From Cristatella mucedo (lineage: Eukaryota; Bryozoa; Phylactolaemata; Cristatellidae): DNA of 64,000 nucleotides. Both the position numbers and the translations under genes were made by a program. Each line of letters starts with the position of its first letter. Positions within the stretch are counted from its first letter, which is position 1. Under the pieces are notes generated by a model. It was not told the DNA's origin. It ran no database searches and saw nothing but the letters and a program-made list of their open reading frames with translations. This document shows, one piece after another, positions 1 to 10,497 of this stretch. Where the stretch lies: the NCBI GenBank assembly GCA_009760855.2, contig WPIO01000076.1, forward strand, positions 1,515,501 to 1,579,500, written 5' to 3'.

Positions 1-1250
1 AATCATTCAGATGTCTCGGCATATCACTGCAGCTTACAGCTCGCAAGGAGTCATCTCCTTATTTCAAGACCTTGCTGTGTCAAGCTGGATAGAGAAGTCT
101 GCAGCTCTCACGACAGCAAAGAAACTGGTTCCAGCTCGGCACTCAATATCAGTTAAGAACAGGAAAGTGCATTCAGGCAGCAAGCTAGATGCTCTGCTGG
201 AGCACAGCACCTAAGACAGCAACCAGGCAGCCCAGGTTTTAAGCGCTGCGTTGAATCTTAATGGATCTTAACTCCTGGTAGCTCAATCAATTGGACAGTG
301 CACCAGTAGCACAGAGGCTGCTGAATTTTCTCATATTGGGCTAAAGAATTCAAGTACTCAGTCTAAATGCAGAAGGAAGGCATTCGGTAGTTATAACTTC
401 AAAAGATACTCCCCTAGACCCGTCGAATAGTTATTTTCTTTGATAGGATGATTTTAAGAGAGGTCTGTGAAGCATATTGAACTTCAACAAGGTCTGAATC
501 TCCTTGATGCATTAGACAGTTAACAAATTACAAGTCGTTACGGGAGATGTTACATCAACAATCGCATTTTGACAGTTTCATCCTACCATATCTCAAAGAC
601 GGACATAACGTGCACTTAAATAGTGTAGAGCTTCGCTACAGAGAGCAAACCGGGCTCATTTAGTTTTATACAAAACATTTCATGTAGGCTTGAATGATCA
701 TATGCTTATGGCATGTTAAATGCACAGGTATGTCAGCGAAAGATACTTTAAGCGATCAAATGAAAATATATTGACTTGGGAATCATAATTTTGCATGCCT
801 ATTTCTTGCTACTGCTATGCCAGTGTGAAGAGGACATCCCAAATTCTTGAGTCTATTTAAAGCTTTTTCCATAATGTTGACAATGTGAAAACTTACTAAA
901 TGCAATGACCTCATGTAAATATTATATTTATTTTTACTTCTATATGCACATTCCATCAGATATGTAGCGACATTGGTGGCCAACAGTTTCACATTTACGG
1001 TTATTTGCTCAATTTAGCTTCAAAATTAGGGCCATTTAGTTTTCATAATTGAAGGCACCCAACTGTAATTTGACTGAACCTTAATTTTGTGTAAAAAACT
1101 CAGTCTACTTAAACTACTTGTCCAATGAAATCATGTCAATGATTTATTTTTAGTATCAGTCAGCCTCAGAGACCTCTATAATTGAGTGAACATTGTTTAT
1201 AGTTAAGGGTAACTGCCTTCTGCAAATAATGCCAATAATTAACATGTTCG
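1..1250. other. no recognisable gene (5' end of window)
   Basis: Moderately AT-rich DNA with only short open frames (the longest is about 67 codons near the start) and no conserved motif on either strand. No repeat family found elsewhere in the window is recognisable here until the family A retroelement begins near 1254. It could be intergenic or intronic sequence. Confidence 0.5.
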
Positions 1251-1253
1251 CTT

Positions 1254-2590
1254 GACAGGAATTAGCAAGTCAGAATGTGGCCTTAGTCTTGAGCGCATAT
1301 CATCTCGCGTGGACCTCACAAGCACTGCATTGCAATGGTTCAGATTCAGCCTCAATGGGAGACTCTAGAGTATTGTGAATGTGAACGGGACCGTCCGAGG
1401 AGCCTCTGAAATATGGGGTACCTCACGGCTCTGTGCCATCTGTTCCATTGTTTTCACGGTCTACACACTCTCCCTCTTGCCGATGTGATTACTAGTTGCG
1501 ATTCAGGCTTTCACTTTTACGCAGGTGACACTCAGTTGTACCTCTGCTTCGACCTCTCCCAGACCTTCAGCTCTTCGAATTCTCTGAATTCTCTTGATGC
1601 ATGTATTGATGACATCCCCACATCTATGGTAGCAAACTTTCTTGAATTGAATGACAAAAATGAGCTTACTATTTATGGGTAAAAACCAATTGTGATTCAG
1701 ATATTGGAAATCCTAACGCTCAAAATCGATCGGCTCTTCCAGCATATCTATCGTTGAAACTGCACGAAACATAGGCGCCATGTTCCAAAGTGACCTTTCA
1801 TTTGACGACCACATCAGCTCCACAGTCAAGTCAACCAACTTTCAGATACATATCATTGCGAAAATTCGGGCTTGCTAAGGCAGGAATACCATTTCTAAAG
1901 TGGTCCAGCACTTGTGACATCTCGTCTTGACTGCTGTAACGCACTGCTTGCTTGCTGGTTTAGTCACTTCTCGCCGACCTTCATTGGCTCCCAGTCAAGG
2001 AGCGCATCCACTTCGAGATTTTGTCACACAATTTCTGGTCCCTTCATTCTGTGGCTCCAGCCTACCTATCAGATCTACTCCCCCATCAGGCTAGGTATCG
2101 TGCCACTCACTTTTTGGGATCTAAAAGTTCGCCTATACCTCTTATAAATGTCAAATTATACGGAGACCGCGTATTTAGTTCGTATGCTGCCAAAGCCCGG
2201 AGCTCACTTCAGACTTGCGTCAGGACGTCTCCTTACTAGATCAAATTTAAAAAGGAACTGAAAACACACATATTTTTCACAGCACTTAGTGGTTCCATCC
2301 TTTATGTGCTTATGCCTGATGAAAGTCTGCATGCTGCCACCAACCGTACTTGCAGGCTAATAATAAAATTAATAATAATAAGAATAACTCACTTAATGAA
2401 GCACCCTCAGAGAAATCAGTCTCTTTCTAGATAATTTACATTTGCTGCAAAATATGTTATTCTTGTTGGTTATTCAGCATGCTACCAATAACCATTTGAT
2501 CGTGCTTCCTTTGCAGCAAACGTAAAATGCCTCGAAAGAGAGGCTGAGTTTTCTGATTATGCCACATCTTATGTAGTATTAGGTTCAAAA
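1254..2590 (+). mobile_element. CR1/L2-like non-LTR retrotransposon, family A, degenerate copy
   Basis: A decayed reverse transcriptase can be followed through several frames. It keeps a changed catalytic box (FYAGDTQLYLCF around 1515-1550, with G replacing the first catalytic D), then the SLNSLDACIDDI and NFLELNDKNE segments seen in the better copy at 33.3 kb. The conserved C-terminal region (SRLDCCNALLA near 1920, then HWLP-like and PAYLSDLLPHQA) follows in other frames. The 3' UTR resembles the family consensus but is interrupted near 2357-2470 by an inverted piece of the same family, and then resumes to about 2590. Stops and frameshifts make it a pseudogene. Confidence 0.8.
2357..2470 (-). 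mobile_element. family A 3'-end fragment nested in inverse orientation
   Basis: The (AAT)n tract followed by a CACTTAATGAAGCACCCTC-like segment, then TCTTTCTAG and TTTGCTGCAAA, is the reverse complement of the family A 3' end. It lies inside the 3' UTR of the plus-strand copy at 1254-2590, whose remaining tail (TTTGCAGCAAACGTAAAATG) follows from about 2510. It is a 5'-truncated insertion of the family into itself. Confidence 0.65.
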
Positions 2591-2689
2591 CGCCACGCAA
2601 GTTAAAATAACCTCATCATAACTGTTCCGTAACAGTCTAGCAGCGAAGTATAATCAAACTGCAATAAATACACTGGCAATAAACCAAAA

Positions 2690-3075
2690 AACCACATAAG
2701 CTGCTATATAAGGCTTGTGCCTGACCGCACTAGAGGCCTTGGAGCAAAGTTCTGCTGGTCGGTGAGTTTGCTGCCGTGAGCGTCTGCAAGCTGGTGTGAG
2801 CTACTGCGAGCCGTTGTTAGCTGCTGTGAGCTGCTTCGGGCTACTGCGAGCTGCTGTAAGCCTGCTAGCGAGTCAACAGGAAGTTAGCCAGTTGCATCAG
2901 CTGTGGAATGCAGGCTTTTTTGTCGTTCTTTTACTGATACGGTGTTATTTTCAGTGCTGCATGCAGAATATTGAGTGCCTTATTTCATCATCGGCTTATT
3001 ACTAGCTTCAGGTCTTCGCTCATTGCACAGGTTGTGCCAGTACCCGAACTCGTGAGGGCGGCTCAGTCATGTCAA
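2690..3075 (+). repeat. LTR-like repeat with TATA box, copy 1
   Basis: Contains TATATAAGGC at 2705-2714, then a leader rich in a GAGCTGCTGT-like motif repeated about every 12 bases. A distal part (ACGGTGTT, TGCAGAATnTTGAGYGC, CTTCAGGTCTT, GGTTGTGCCAG) recurs in the same order in the copy at 3840-5400. A TATA element plus conserved downstream sequence in two dispersed copies suggests a solo LTR or promoter-bearing repeat. No gag or pol is linked to it, so the class is inferred. Confidence 0.5.
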
Positions 3076-3099
3076 TAGCAAGCCAGAGCCACGATAAAT

Positions 3100-3205
3100 A
3101 AATATATGAATATATAAATATATATATATATAATATATAATATATATACAACATATAATATATAATATATATATATATATAATATATAAATATATGAATA
3201 AATAA
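3100..3205. repeat. (TA)n / AATATA-rich microsatellite
   Basis: Nearly pure alternation of A and T, about 100 bases, between the TATA-containing repeat and a SINE. Confidence 0.9.
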
Positions 3206-3212
3206 ATAGATG

Positions 3213-3332
3213 CTAGCTGATTTAACAGCCTCTGTTGTATAACGACAGAAGAGCCTTTACGGCCATCACCACCGCTTGCAGCGGTGACAAAGGATTGCCC
3301 ACTGGAGGATTCGAACCCACGACCTCGGTACT
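3213..3332 (-). mobile_element. tRNA-derived SINE, truncated copy
   Basis: Read on the minus strand it has a B-box-like GGGTTCGAATCC segment, the central GCAAGCGGTGGTGATGGCCGTAAAGGCTCTTCTG-type block (positions 3244-3290 on the plus strand) and the 3' end ACAGAGGCTGTTAAATCAGC. The 5' (A-box) part is missing. The same modules occur in about ten other places in the window. Confidence 0.75.
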
Positions 3333-3839
3333 GATTTCATGGGTTCATGGGTTTACTGTAGAAACTTCGCTGTGTGGAATCTTGAGGTACTGAGAAACTT
3401 TCTTCGTGGCTTGGCTGCATTATTACTGCCTGCCAAAAGGCTCGCTGCACCGTAATCTGCAATGGACGTAGCTGTAGCTGTAGCGACGTAGCTGTGCGAT
3501 ATTGATTTGCTGAATTTGCAAACCATGTACGCTTCATGTACCAAGCCTTGTAAGCCGCATGTACCGACGTTTAAAAGCACAGCTGAATCCAAAGGACGTC
3601 GTTACCTGTCAGTCTTGTCACTTGGAATACTCCAGTCTTTGAGCTACAGAAAACGACGCGGCATAACGTCGTTACCTTTTCATCCTAGCCGCTAGCAGCC
3701 ACCAGCCCTACCAGCACGTAGACTCTAACGCTGCCGCCACCGGCACGAGATACCGGGCAGCCTGAAGTGATAAGCGTTCATAGGCACGCAATTTCTCACG
3801 CGATACGGTCAGACAACAAATATGCAAGCTTTAAACAGG

Positions 3840-4487
3840 TCTTGGCTGTACCGGCTTTCGTAAACGATGTTCGCATGAGCTTCGGCTTCCGGAAGAACAA
3901 CTCTGCAACGGCCGAAGAACGCATGTGCCGCTGATGTGCCTCGGCAAGAGGTGACTTATGACCTGGACGCTATATAAGGCCTGACCTCAGTCGCCCTCTT
4001 CGAGCAGCCGAAAGCCGAACGGTTAGTCCCAGCGCTGAGCGCGAGGTACTGTGAGTCTGCTGAAAGCTATCACCTGCCGTGTCAGCCGTAATATACAGGC
4101 GATTGGATGCTTTTTCTGAGACGGTGTTGCGGTTAGCCTGGATACCATTACTGGTTAGCCCTGCTTGCAGAATTTTGAGCGCTATGGTGTACGTGTGCTG
4201 CTAAGTCAGCCATTTTGCCCTGAGTTATGATGCAGCATCACTGCTCATACTCGTCAAATCGGTGCTGTGCTGGCGCTTGTGACCTGCTCGCAGTGGTGTG
4301 TAGAGGCGCTGATGGTCTGTTGAGGCAGTCGTGAGCTCTTGCGTTTGCAAGGGCTTCTTGCAGTGGTGGCTGCAAAATTCGAGGCCTGTTCTCGTGCAGT
4401 AGAGGAGCATGTAGCGAGGCTCCTTCGGTTATAGTGCTTTTGCCAAATATTTTGGCCCACATTTTGGTTAGCGGCTTCTGAATATAG
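3840..4487 (+). repeat. LTR-like repeat with TATA box, copy 2 (left part)
   Basis: Contains TATATAAGGC at 3971-3980 and shares the downstream modules of the copy at 2690-3075, including GACGGTGTTG and TGCAGAATTTTGAGCGC. It is interrupted by a family A retroelement at about 4488-5240. The right part (CCAGCCTCAGGTCTTTGC, GTAGGCCTTGTGCAGC) resumes at about 5245-5400. Confidence 0.5.
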
Positions 4488-5240
4488 TGCTTGTTTAGAT
4501 AAAGATACCACGTCCAAGTTAGTTCATGCATTCGTGACATCCCGTCTCGACTTCTGCAACTCACTGTTTACTGGCCTACCAGCATGTGCGATCAGGCGAT
4601 TGCAGCTGGTGCAAAACTCTGCAGCTAGGCTTGTCTGTCGTGAGCGTCGCAGTTGCCACATTACTCCACTTCTCGCCGACCTGCACTGGCTACCAGTCAA
4701 GCAACGGATTGACTTCAAGGTTTTGTCGCTCACTTTTAGGTCCCTTCATTCTATGGCTCCAGCCTATCTGTCAGATATACTACCCCATCAGGCCAAGCAT
4801 CGTACCACCCGCTTCTCGGAATCCAACAGTCTAGAAATACCTCATACAAACCTTAAATCCTTTGGAGACCGTGCATTTAGTTCATATGCTCCCAAAGCCT
4901 GGAAATCCCTCCCGACCTGCGTCAGAACATCCCCTGACCTGACCACATTTAAAAGGAACCTAAAAACACACCTATTTAGGACAGCATTTAGTGGGTCCCT
5001 GTGATTCGTCTTTGATGTGCTTATGCGTGCTGACACTGTGCATGCTGCCACTAACCACATTTGCATGCTGACCCTGTGCATGTCACCCCTAACCATATTA
5101 TTCATCTCGTTTGTTTTTCAAGCATGATTTTACTTACCATTCAATTGCATTTCACTTTACAGCAAATGTAAAGCGCCTAGAGAGAGATTGAGTTATCTGA
5201 GGGCGCTTTATCAAGTGAATTATTATTATTATTATTATAT
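4488..5240 (+). mobile_element. CR1/L2-like retrotransposon family A, 5'-truncated copy
   Basis: Starts abruptly at the position matching GCTTGTTTAGATAAGGATACC of the 33.3-kb copy and runs in one open frame of 156 codons to 5004. The frame covers the conserved post-RT domain (SRLDFCNSL, AARLVCRERRSCHITPLL, LHWLPVKQRIDFKVL, PAYLSDILPHQAKHR, GDRAFSSYAPKAW). The 3' UTR ends with AAAGCGCCTAGAGAGAG, GAGGGCGCTTTATCAAGTG and an (ATT)n tail. The intact frame and high similarity to the 33.3-kb copy suggest a recent 5'-truncated insertion into the LTR-like repeat. Confidence 0.9.
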
Positions 5241-5244
5241 TTTG

Positions 5245-5400
5245 TTATCGTGGCCGTATTGCCAGCCTCAGGTCTTTGCACCTGGTAGGCCTTGTGCAGC
5301 TACCTGTTCCAGCGAGGGTCGCCCCGTCATAACGACATGCTCTACGGCTGCACGACTTTCCTTTAGAAAGCCTTGTGGTGGCCTAGCGGCGTTAAAGCAA
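5245..5400 (+). repeat. LTR-like repeat copy 2 (right part)
   Basis: Continues the repeat broken at 4487: CAGCCTCAGGTCTTTGCACC and AGGCCTTGTGCAGCTACC match 3005-3050 of copy 1. The host repeat is therefore older than the inserted family A element. Confidence 0.45.
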
Positions 5401-5595
5401 TGAAATACATAGCTAGCCCGTGGCACTCTGGAGCTCGGCTAGCTGTGACTTATGCCCAGTCCTTCCGCTAATGATTGGTTAACTGCGTTTGTGAGAGATT
5501 CTGTTGAGGTAATGGCTGCCTAGCGGTGAAGCCTCTCGCTGCATATCCGCCCTTCCGATGCCTTCGCCCTGTCTTCTTCCATTCACTTTATCTCT

Positions 5596-5697
5596 ATCTT
5601 GAGCTAATATTGAGCTAAATTGCGTTGACGTTGTGAGACGCAGTGTTGCCGTGAAGCCATTCACCAATCAATGGTCGAGAAAATTACGGTAGTTTAT
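5596..5697 (-). repeat. extra tandem copy of a Copia LTR fragment
   Basis: About 100 bases (TTGAGCTAAATTGCGTTGAC, GAGACGCAGTGTTGCCGTG, then AAAATTACGGTAGTTTATT) are repeated directly at 5703-5800, where they form the edge of the Copia 3' LTR. A third match lies at 8257-8330 in the 5' LTR. A local tandem duplication of the LTR edge plus its flank explains the arrangement. Confidence 0.7.
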
Positions 5698-5734
5698 TTT
5701 TCTCTTGAGCTAAATTGTGTTGACGTTGCGAGAC

Positions 5735-6000
5735 GCAGTGCTGCCGTGAAGTCATTCACCAGTCAATGGTCGTCGAGAAAATTACGGTAGTTTATTACCA
5801 CAGCCGACAAACGGAACGTGGACCTTATCCAAATACGGAAACACGGACTAAGAACCAATAACAAACGGGTCCAATATATAGTAGCCCTGAACAAATTCAA
5901 TTGGCTGAGGTACAGCCAATCAGCTGTAGTCTGCAGCTCCAAGAATAGCCGGTATCCTGAGACCATCAGTGATGCACTGAAGGTCAAGGTGAAATCATCT
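5735..6000 (-). mobile_element. Copia element, 3' LTR (partial)
   Basis: Positions 5735-5846 match 8257-8367 at the other end of the element (GAGACGCAGTGCTGCCGTGA, AACGTGGAC, ATCCAAATACGGAAA). A TATA-like ATATATTGG lies near 5871-5880 on the minus strand, as expected for an LTR promoter. The outer limit (the U3 start) is not clear. Confidence 0.6.
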
Positions 6001-6127
6001 GGCACAAAGCAAAGTCAGCCAACACCTCCACTCCATGAGCAGCCACTGCCAGTCACGCAGTTGGGTGAAGTCCAACTGCAGTCGCACGAATCGCATGTTT
6101 GTGTTTCCCGAGAGGTATCGTAAGGAA

Positions 6128-6944
6128 ATCTGCTATGTTTTCCTCAGACCGTAGCGTTGTAGTATGTCCATAATGTTGGAGTCTGATTGAGAGTTAACAT
6201 TTTACAGGCTCGGTCTCAGGTTATCATGATGCCGATAATCCAGTGAGCTTTTCTAAGATCCTTCATAGCAAACGCCTCAGAGAGTAGCTGCTTGACAAAG
6301 GACAGACCTCTCTGAAGTATAACCTCTGGTAGTTCAAGGTATATATCTTCCTCAAGGTCACTATGGAGAAAAGCCGTCTAGACGTCTATTTGATGAATCT
6401 CTTGGTCCATCATAGCAGCAATTGATAAGACGGTTCTCAGAGAGTTGAACTTCACGACTGGTGCAAATGTCTCTGTGAAGTCAATACCGTCTACCTGAGA
6501 ATAGCACTGAGCCACCAATCGAGCTTTATAGCAGTTTACTGACCCATCTGCGTTTGGCTTCACTTTGAAGACAAATTTGCATCCGATGGCTTGCCTGCTC
6601 TCAGGTGGTTGGGTGACCTAATTCTCACGTGTGGAAGCAAGTTCGTCATCAATAGCGACCGTCCACAGATGTGCTTCTGTGCTGCTCAGTGCATCGTGCA
6701 GGGTCGTGGGCTCATCACTGCAAGCGATCAGCGCCTCAGCCACTGACCCATATTCATCGTCACACAGTCTAGCAGGCCGTCTAGCACGAATTGGCCGTCG
6801 AAGAGGTGCATCATCTAACTCGGTGGGAGCGTGTTGCAGCGTAGGTTGAGCCGTAGATGCATTGTCAGTCGTAGCATGGACTTGTTGCACAGATTCAGTT
6901 TGAGCTGTTTGTTCAAGTTGCTGCATAGCATCCTCCCCTGGCAC
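6128..6944 (-). pseudogene. Copia pol, linker and reverse transcriptase remnant
   Basis: The minus strand first encodes the acidic linker that precedes Copia RT (EPTTLHDALSSTEAHLWTV near 6650-6720), ending at a TAG near 6618. The RT N-terminus follows (KPNADGSVNCYKARLVAQ, GIDFTETFAPVVKFNSLRTV and HQIDV, 6563-6378). After another stop come DLEEDIYLELPE and then FVKQLLSEALAMKDLRKAHW, near 6130-6300. Comparison with the family shows that the stretch carrying the catalytic YVDD box is deleted between the last two segments. RNase H is not recognisable. This copy cannot encode an active polymerase. Confidence 0.85.
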
Positions 6945-6956
6945 TGTAAAACTCCG

Positions 6957-7499
6957 TCAGATTTGCACGCGTGAGCAGCCAATGCAGTTTGCCGTCTCTG
7001 TACCTAGCAGGTAAAAAAGTCTCCCTTGTCTTATGCCAGAAGCAGCCACTTCTTTTGACCCAGGGTTGGTGAAAGACACATAGTCACCGTCAAACTCGAC
7101 CTTAACGCCTTTTAGGACGCATTGGCTCAAAGAAAAAAGGTTCTTGGAAAGTTTGGATGCGAGCAAAACATCTCGAAGTTCGGCTTCCCGCCATGCAGTA
7201 CCTACATGCAGCTGAATACGCACCGTGCCCATGCCGATCGCTTCAAGTACTTCACCGTCACCCACAACGACACTGCGAGCTAGTTTTTCGAAATATGTAA
7301 AGAGCTCGGGTTCGTTGCACATATGCTGCGTGGCTCCAGAGTCTATTAGCCATTCCAGTTGTGATGGAAGCTGACAGGCAGTCAAGTCGGCAGTGAAAAC
7401 AAATGAGTCCGTAGTCACTGTATCCGTGGCCTCCGATTCGGCCTTTTCGTCCCGTTTCCTTTTGTAGCATTGTGGGCCACCACCAAGCAATAGTGGCAC
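6957..7499 (-). pseudogene. Copia gag-pol, aspartic protease region
   Basis: A 180-codon open frame contains WLIDSGATQHM near 7340, the DSGA catalytic signature of Copia-type aspartic proteases. The usual downstream segments follow (VVVGDGEVLEAIGMGTVRI, LRDVLLASKLSKNLFSLSQ, GRLFYLLG). The frame ends just before 6944, where pre-RT linker sequence begins, so the whole integrase domain that normally follows the protease is missing. It is linked to gag by a frameshift near 7480. Confidence 0.9.
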
Positions 7500-8235
7500 T
7501 TACCAGAAAACTTGAGAGTGTGCTGCTTGCCGTGAGTGGTAGGCAAAGCCGCTTTTCTGGCTTTCCACGCTTCATTCGAAGCCACAAGAGCCATTCCTCT
7601 CATGCTCTCGTAAAGGGAAGGCCGATTTTGCCACCTTAGACGTTCATGCATCAGCCTGCTCTGGACAAAGTCAAGCGTTAAGTCGCGCACGTCCCTTGCT
7701 TCAAAGGCCATTATCAGCCGCTGCCAAGACTCCGGTAGCCCATTAAGCATGAGTAGGACAATCTGTTCCTCCAGTATAGTGTCTCCTGCGGCTTGAAGCA
7801 AATTTGCAATTGCTTTAACATCGCTTGCGTAGACCTGTACATCGTCACCTTCTGCCATCCAGATAGATGCCAGCTTCTGATGTAAGAGTAGCCTACTCAT
7901 CAGCGTTCTGGAAGCGTGTATGGCATCTAGCTTCCGCCACGCCTCCGAAGCCGTTGCCATGGTTTCAATACAGGAACTCATAAGCACAGAATCCGAGACC
8001 GCCATGACGAGCACAGACAAAGCCTTTGCTGTGCGCCGGTCAAACTCTTGCTGTGCCTTACCGTCCTCTTCGTATTTCTTGCAACTCTTACCGGTAAGAG
8101 ATGCAACATCCACGGGCCGTGTCTCATTGCCATTTACGACACCCAACAGCTAGTTAGCGATGAAGTTGAACTTCGCCCGGTACCCCACAGCTGCCAATTC
8201 TCACCCGTAAACTTCTCCAAACCAACGACGCCAAT
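7415..8235 (-). pseudogene. Copia gag remnant
   Basis: The open frame 8146-7415 encodes a UBN2/retrotran-gag-like helical protein (EAWRKLDAIHASRTLMSRLL, ASDVKAIANLLQAAGD, LLMLNGLPESWQRLI, LTLDFVQSRLMHE). It ends with a half zinc knuckle (CHYCLVVAHN) where the frame shifts into the protease frame. The expected N-terminal part (FTGENWQLW near 8195-8215) lies in a different frame, separated by a stop, so gag is broken at both ends. The order gag, protease, RT on the minus strand fits Copia. Confidence 0.85.
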
Positions 8236-8241
8236 GAACGT

Positions 8242-8254
8242 TGGGCCCATAACC
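8242..8254 (-). promoter_or_regulatory. Copia primer-binding site (half tRNA-iMet type)
   Basis: The minus strand reads GGTTATGGGCCCA just inside the 5' LTR end. It is complementary to the anticodon-arm segment of initiator tRNA-Met (TGGGCCCATAACC on the plus strand). Priming from an internal half of tRNA-iMet is the known mechanism of copia. Its position between the LTR edge (8257) and gag fixes the element boundary. Confidence 0.75.
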
Positions 8255-8256
8255 TA

Positions 8257-8665
8257 TGAGACGCAGTGCTGCCGTGAAGCCATTCACCAGTCAATGGTCG
8301 AGAAAATTACGATAGTTTATAACCGCAGCCAACAAACAGAACGTGGACCGTATCCAAATACGGAAATCTGTACGGGAGCCGAGCCTTGCTCCTATGCCGC
8401 TATACCCGTGAATAGCCCCCAAGCACGTAGGCACGCATGCAAGCACACAGGCCAGTTCCGATTCTAGGAATATCTGTGATTGGGCTAGGCATTGGTTACC
8501 TTGGCGTCTGTTAGCTGCGACTCAGATGCGGCAGTCGATGTAGCACCAGCAGAAGACTTCCACGGCTGTGACATAGACATAGGTGGTGATGCCGACATAG
8601 AGCATGACGACCGACGAAACTGGTACTCACTGGCACGCCTAAGCTTTCCTCTATATATAGTGTCA
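8257..8665 (-). mobile_element. Copia element, 5' LTR (approximate)
   Basis: The LTR edge at 8257 abuts the primer site, and 8257-8367 matches the 3' LTR. Beyond 8367 the two LTRs cannot be aligned by eye. A TATA box (ACTATATATAGAGG on the minus strand, about 8648-8660) is present, but farther from the LTR end than in the 3' copy, which suggests an insertion or rearrangement. Confidence 0.55.
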
Positions 8666-8769
8666 TTGAGGTCGCCGGTTTGGCCTATCCCGGTTTGAAC
8701 ACCTACTTTTGGATCAAAGACGATGTGTTCACTTTCACCCTAGGAGGTCCTAGAAGTGGAAATAAGTTC

Positions 8770-10258
8770 AGAGACAGGGATTTAAAAAGTCTGAACAACA
8801 GAAACCTCGAAGGTCTAGGCATTTCTGTCGAAGCTCAGCCTGGTTAAGTGAATTCAAAAGCGTCTCAACTTCCATCTAGTAACCAAAATTCGCATCAAAA
8901 TATGAGAGCTGGAAAAAACCTAGTTGTAATTTCCTGTCTGAGATAGTAGATATGCTGTACTACATGATTCTGGAAATCTAGCCCCCTGCAGTGACACAAA
9001 CATCTTGAGAGAATTTTTCAGGCATCTGTGTCCTTCAAAGGATTAAGTATTCAATTGCAGTTCCCCAAAACTCATATTTTTTGGCATTAAGTATGAGTGA
9101 TTCCTGGCACAGGTCTTCTCACAGTCTTGACAATTCAATCTCAAGAGAGTGGAGGTCACAAGAGACGTATTTGAGTTTCATCTTTGGATGCAGCTGTCTT
9201 TCCTGTAAACGCGGTCACTCTTCCTTAAGATGCAGTACCAAAATGGCTATAGAGCCAAAAAGTTAAAGTACAAATTACAGTGTAGGAGACTTCAGCTACA
9301 CGTTTTGATTCAAGTATTCCATCTGTAACCTCATACAGTTGCTCCAAACATCAATGACGCTGCGGATAATTTATAGCAATCGGTCCACGTTAGTAGCATG
9401 GCGCCCAGTGATGCCTAGCGAGGCACGAAAGAGCAGCATGAGCCGGAACGAAAGCTGGCTCGCAAGCCGAATGGCTCCAATTAGTACATATGCTTACGAC
9501 CTGTCAAAGAAATCCACGTCGAGAAGCACCAGACAAACCGTGAAAGCAAGCGGCTTTTTGGAAACACGGCAGTGGCCATCTTAGCGAAATAAGCTTTCAG
9601 ATTTTGATGCCGAGCCCAATCCAAAAGCGTTGCCAGCCTTACAAACGAGCAAAGAAGAAATTTCGTGAATCATGTTTTCAAGACATTTATTAACTTGAGC
9701 TCAATTCAGTTGATGGGCAATTCACTGGGCCTACACTCCCATTCCTTGTGGGCTAATAGGACAGTGTAACAGAACCGTAGTTCTTAATGTAGCTTAATTG
9801 CCTGCCTTGAAGCTCTATTCTATTATTTAGTTGAAGCAGTCACTTCCCCACTTCTGCACCACCGTCTTCTTGAGGTAAACTTGCACCACGCCTTTCCACG
9901 CCTGCAATAACTCGGAAGTAAGGTTCGGCCGTGCCATTCCGGTCGAGGCTAATTTGAACTCCAGCTGGTCACTGCAGTGGAGGAACAGACCGAGCGGCTG
10001 CAGGAGCACCGAACATCAAAACGTTGGAAGGGTTAAGCGACATTACAATTCGCATTCAGAGCATTCATTTGTATTCATTCATTTTGCATTCAAGCCACAG
10101 ACCTGCCACTAGGTGATTCATCACTTTGGCCAGGCGTTTAAGTCCTGAAGCATGTAATTTTTGTTGTTTGCATCCAGTGACTGGCTTAATCACTACAGTC
10201 ACACATGAATGAAGCTCCAGTATTTTGGTTTCATGACATGGCCATTTATATGAGCACA
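8770..10258. repeat. duplicated block A, copy 1
   Basis: Two segments, about 8780-9255 and 9660-10258, match 12075-12545 and 12580-13133 in the same order and orientation (for example GTCACAAGAGACGTATTTGAG versus GTCACAAGGGACGTATTTGAG). Copy 1 carries about 400 extra bases (9255-9660). The block includes a CS-domain-like exon on the minus strand. It is probably a segmental duplication of gene-derived DNA. Confidence 0.75.
9827..9997 (-). pseudogene. CS/p23-domain-like 3' exon, copy A1
   Basis: On the minus strand a splice-acceptor-like CTCCTGCAG at 10006-9998 precedes an open segment ending at a stop at 9827. It encodes LGLFLHCSDQLEFKLAS, then NLTSELLQ and VVQVYLKKTVVQKW. The hydrophobic alternation followed by V-x-V-x-L-K-K and a W is typical of the end of CS (p23/NudC-like) domains. 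Two further copies exist at 12770-12935 and 31561-31761, all preceded by similar acceptor sequence. The parent gene is not recognised. It may be functional or a duplicated fragment. Confidence 0.4.
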
Positions 10259-10497
10259 TCCGCTAGCCAAACAGTAAGTATATGTATCGTCTCTACTAGG
10301 TTAGCTGCCAAGTTCCGGCCAAGGCCAGCTCCTTGTATTACCCAGATGTAAATGGCTGTCGTTAGTGACGCGAATTTTCATCATCCGACCAACAAATGAG
10401 TATACCACAAATCGCTCTCTCCGGCTGCCGATCACAAGTGCCGTCGCCCATTATCAGGCAAATAGTTCATCAAATATGCAGCAGCACAGAAAATTAC

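Noticed and set aside
783-992. 69-codon minus-strand frame near the 5' end
   Set aside because: Short, no motif, length expected by chance in AT-rich sequence.
8492-8698. 68-codon plus-strand frame rich in acidic residues
   Set aside because: It lies in the Copia 5' LTR region, antisense to the element, without family similarity.
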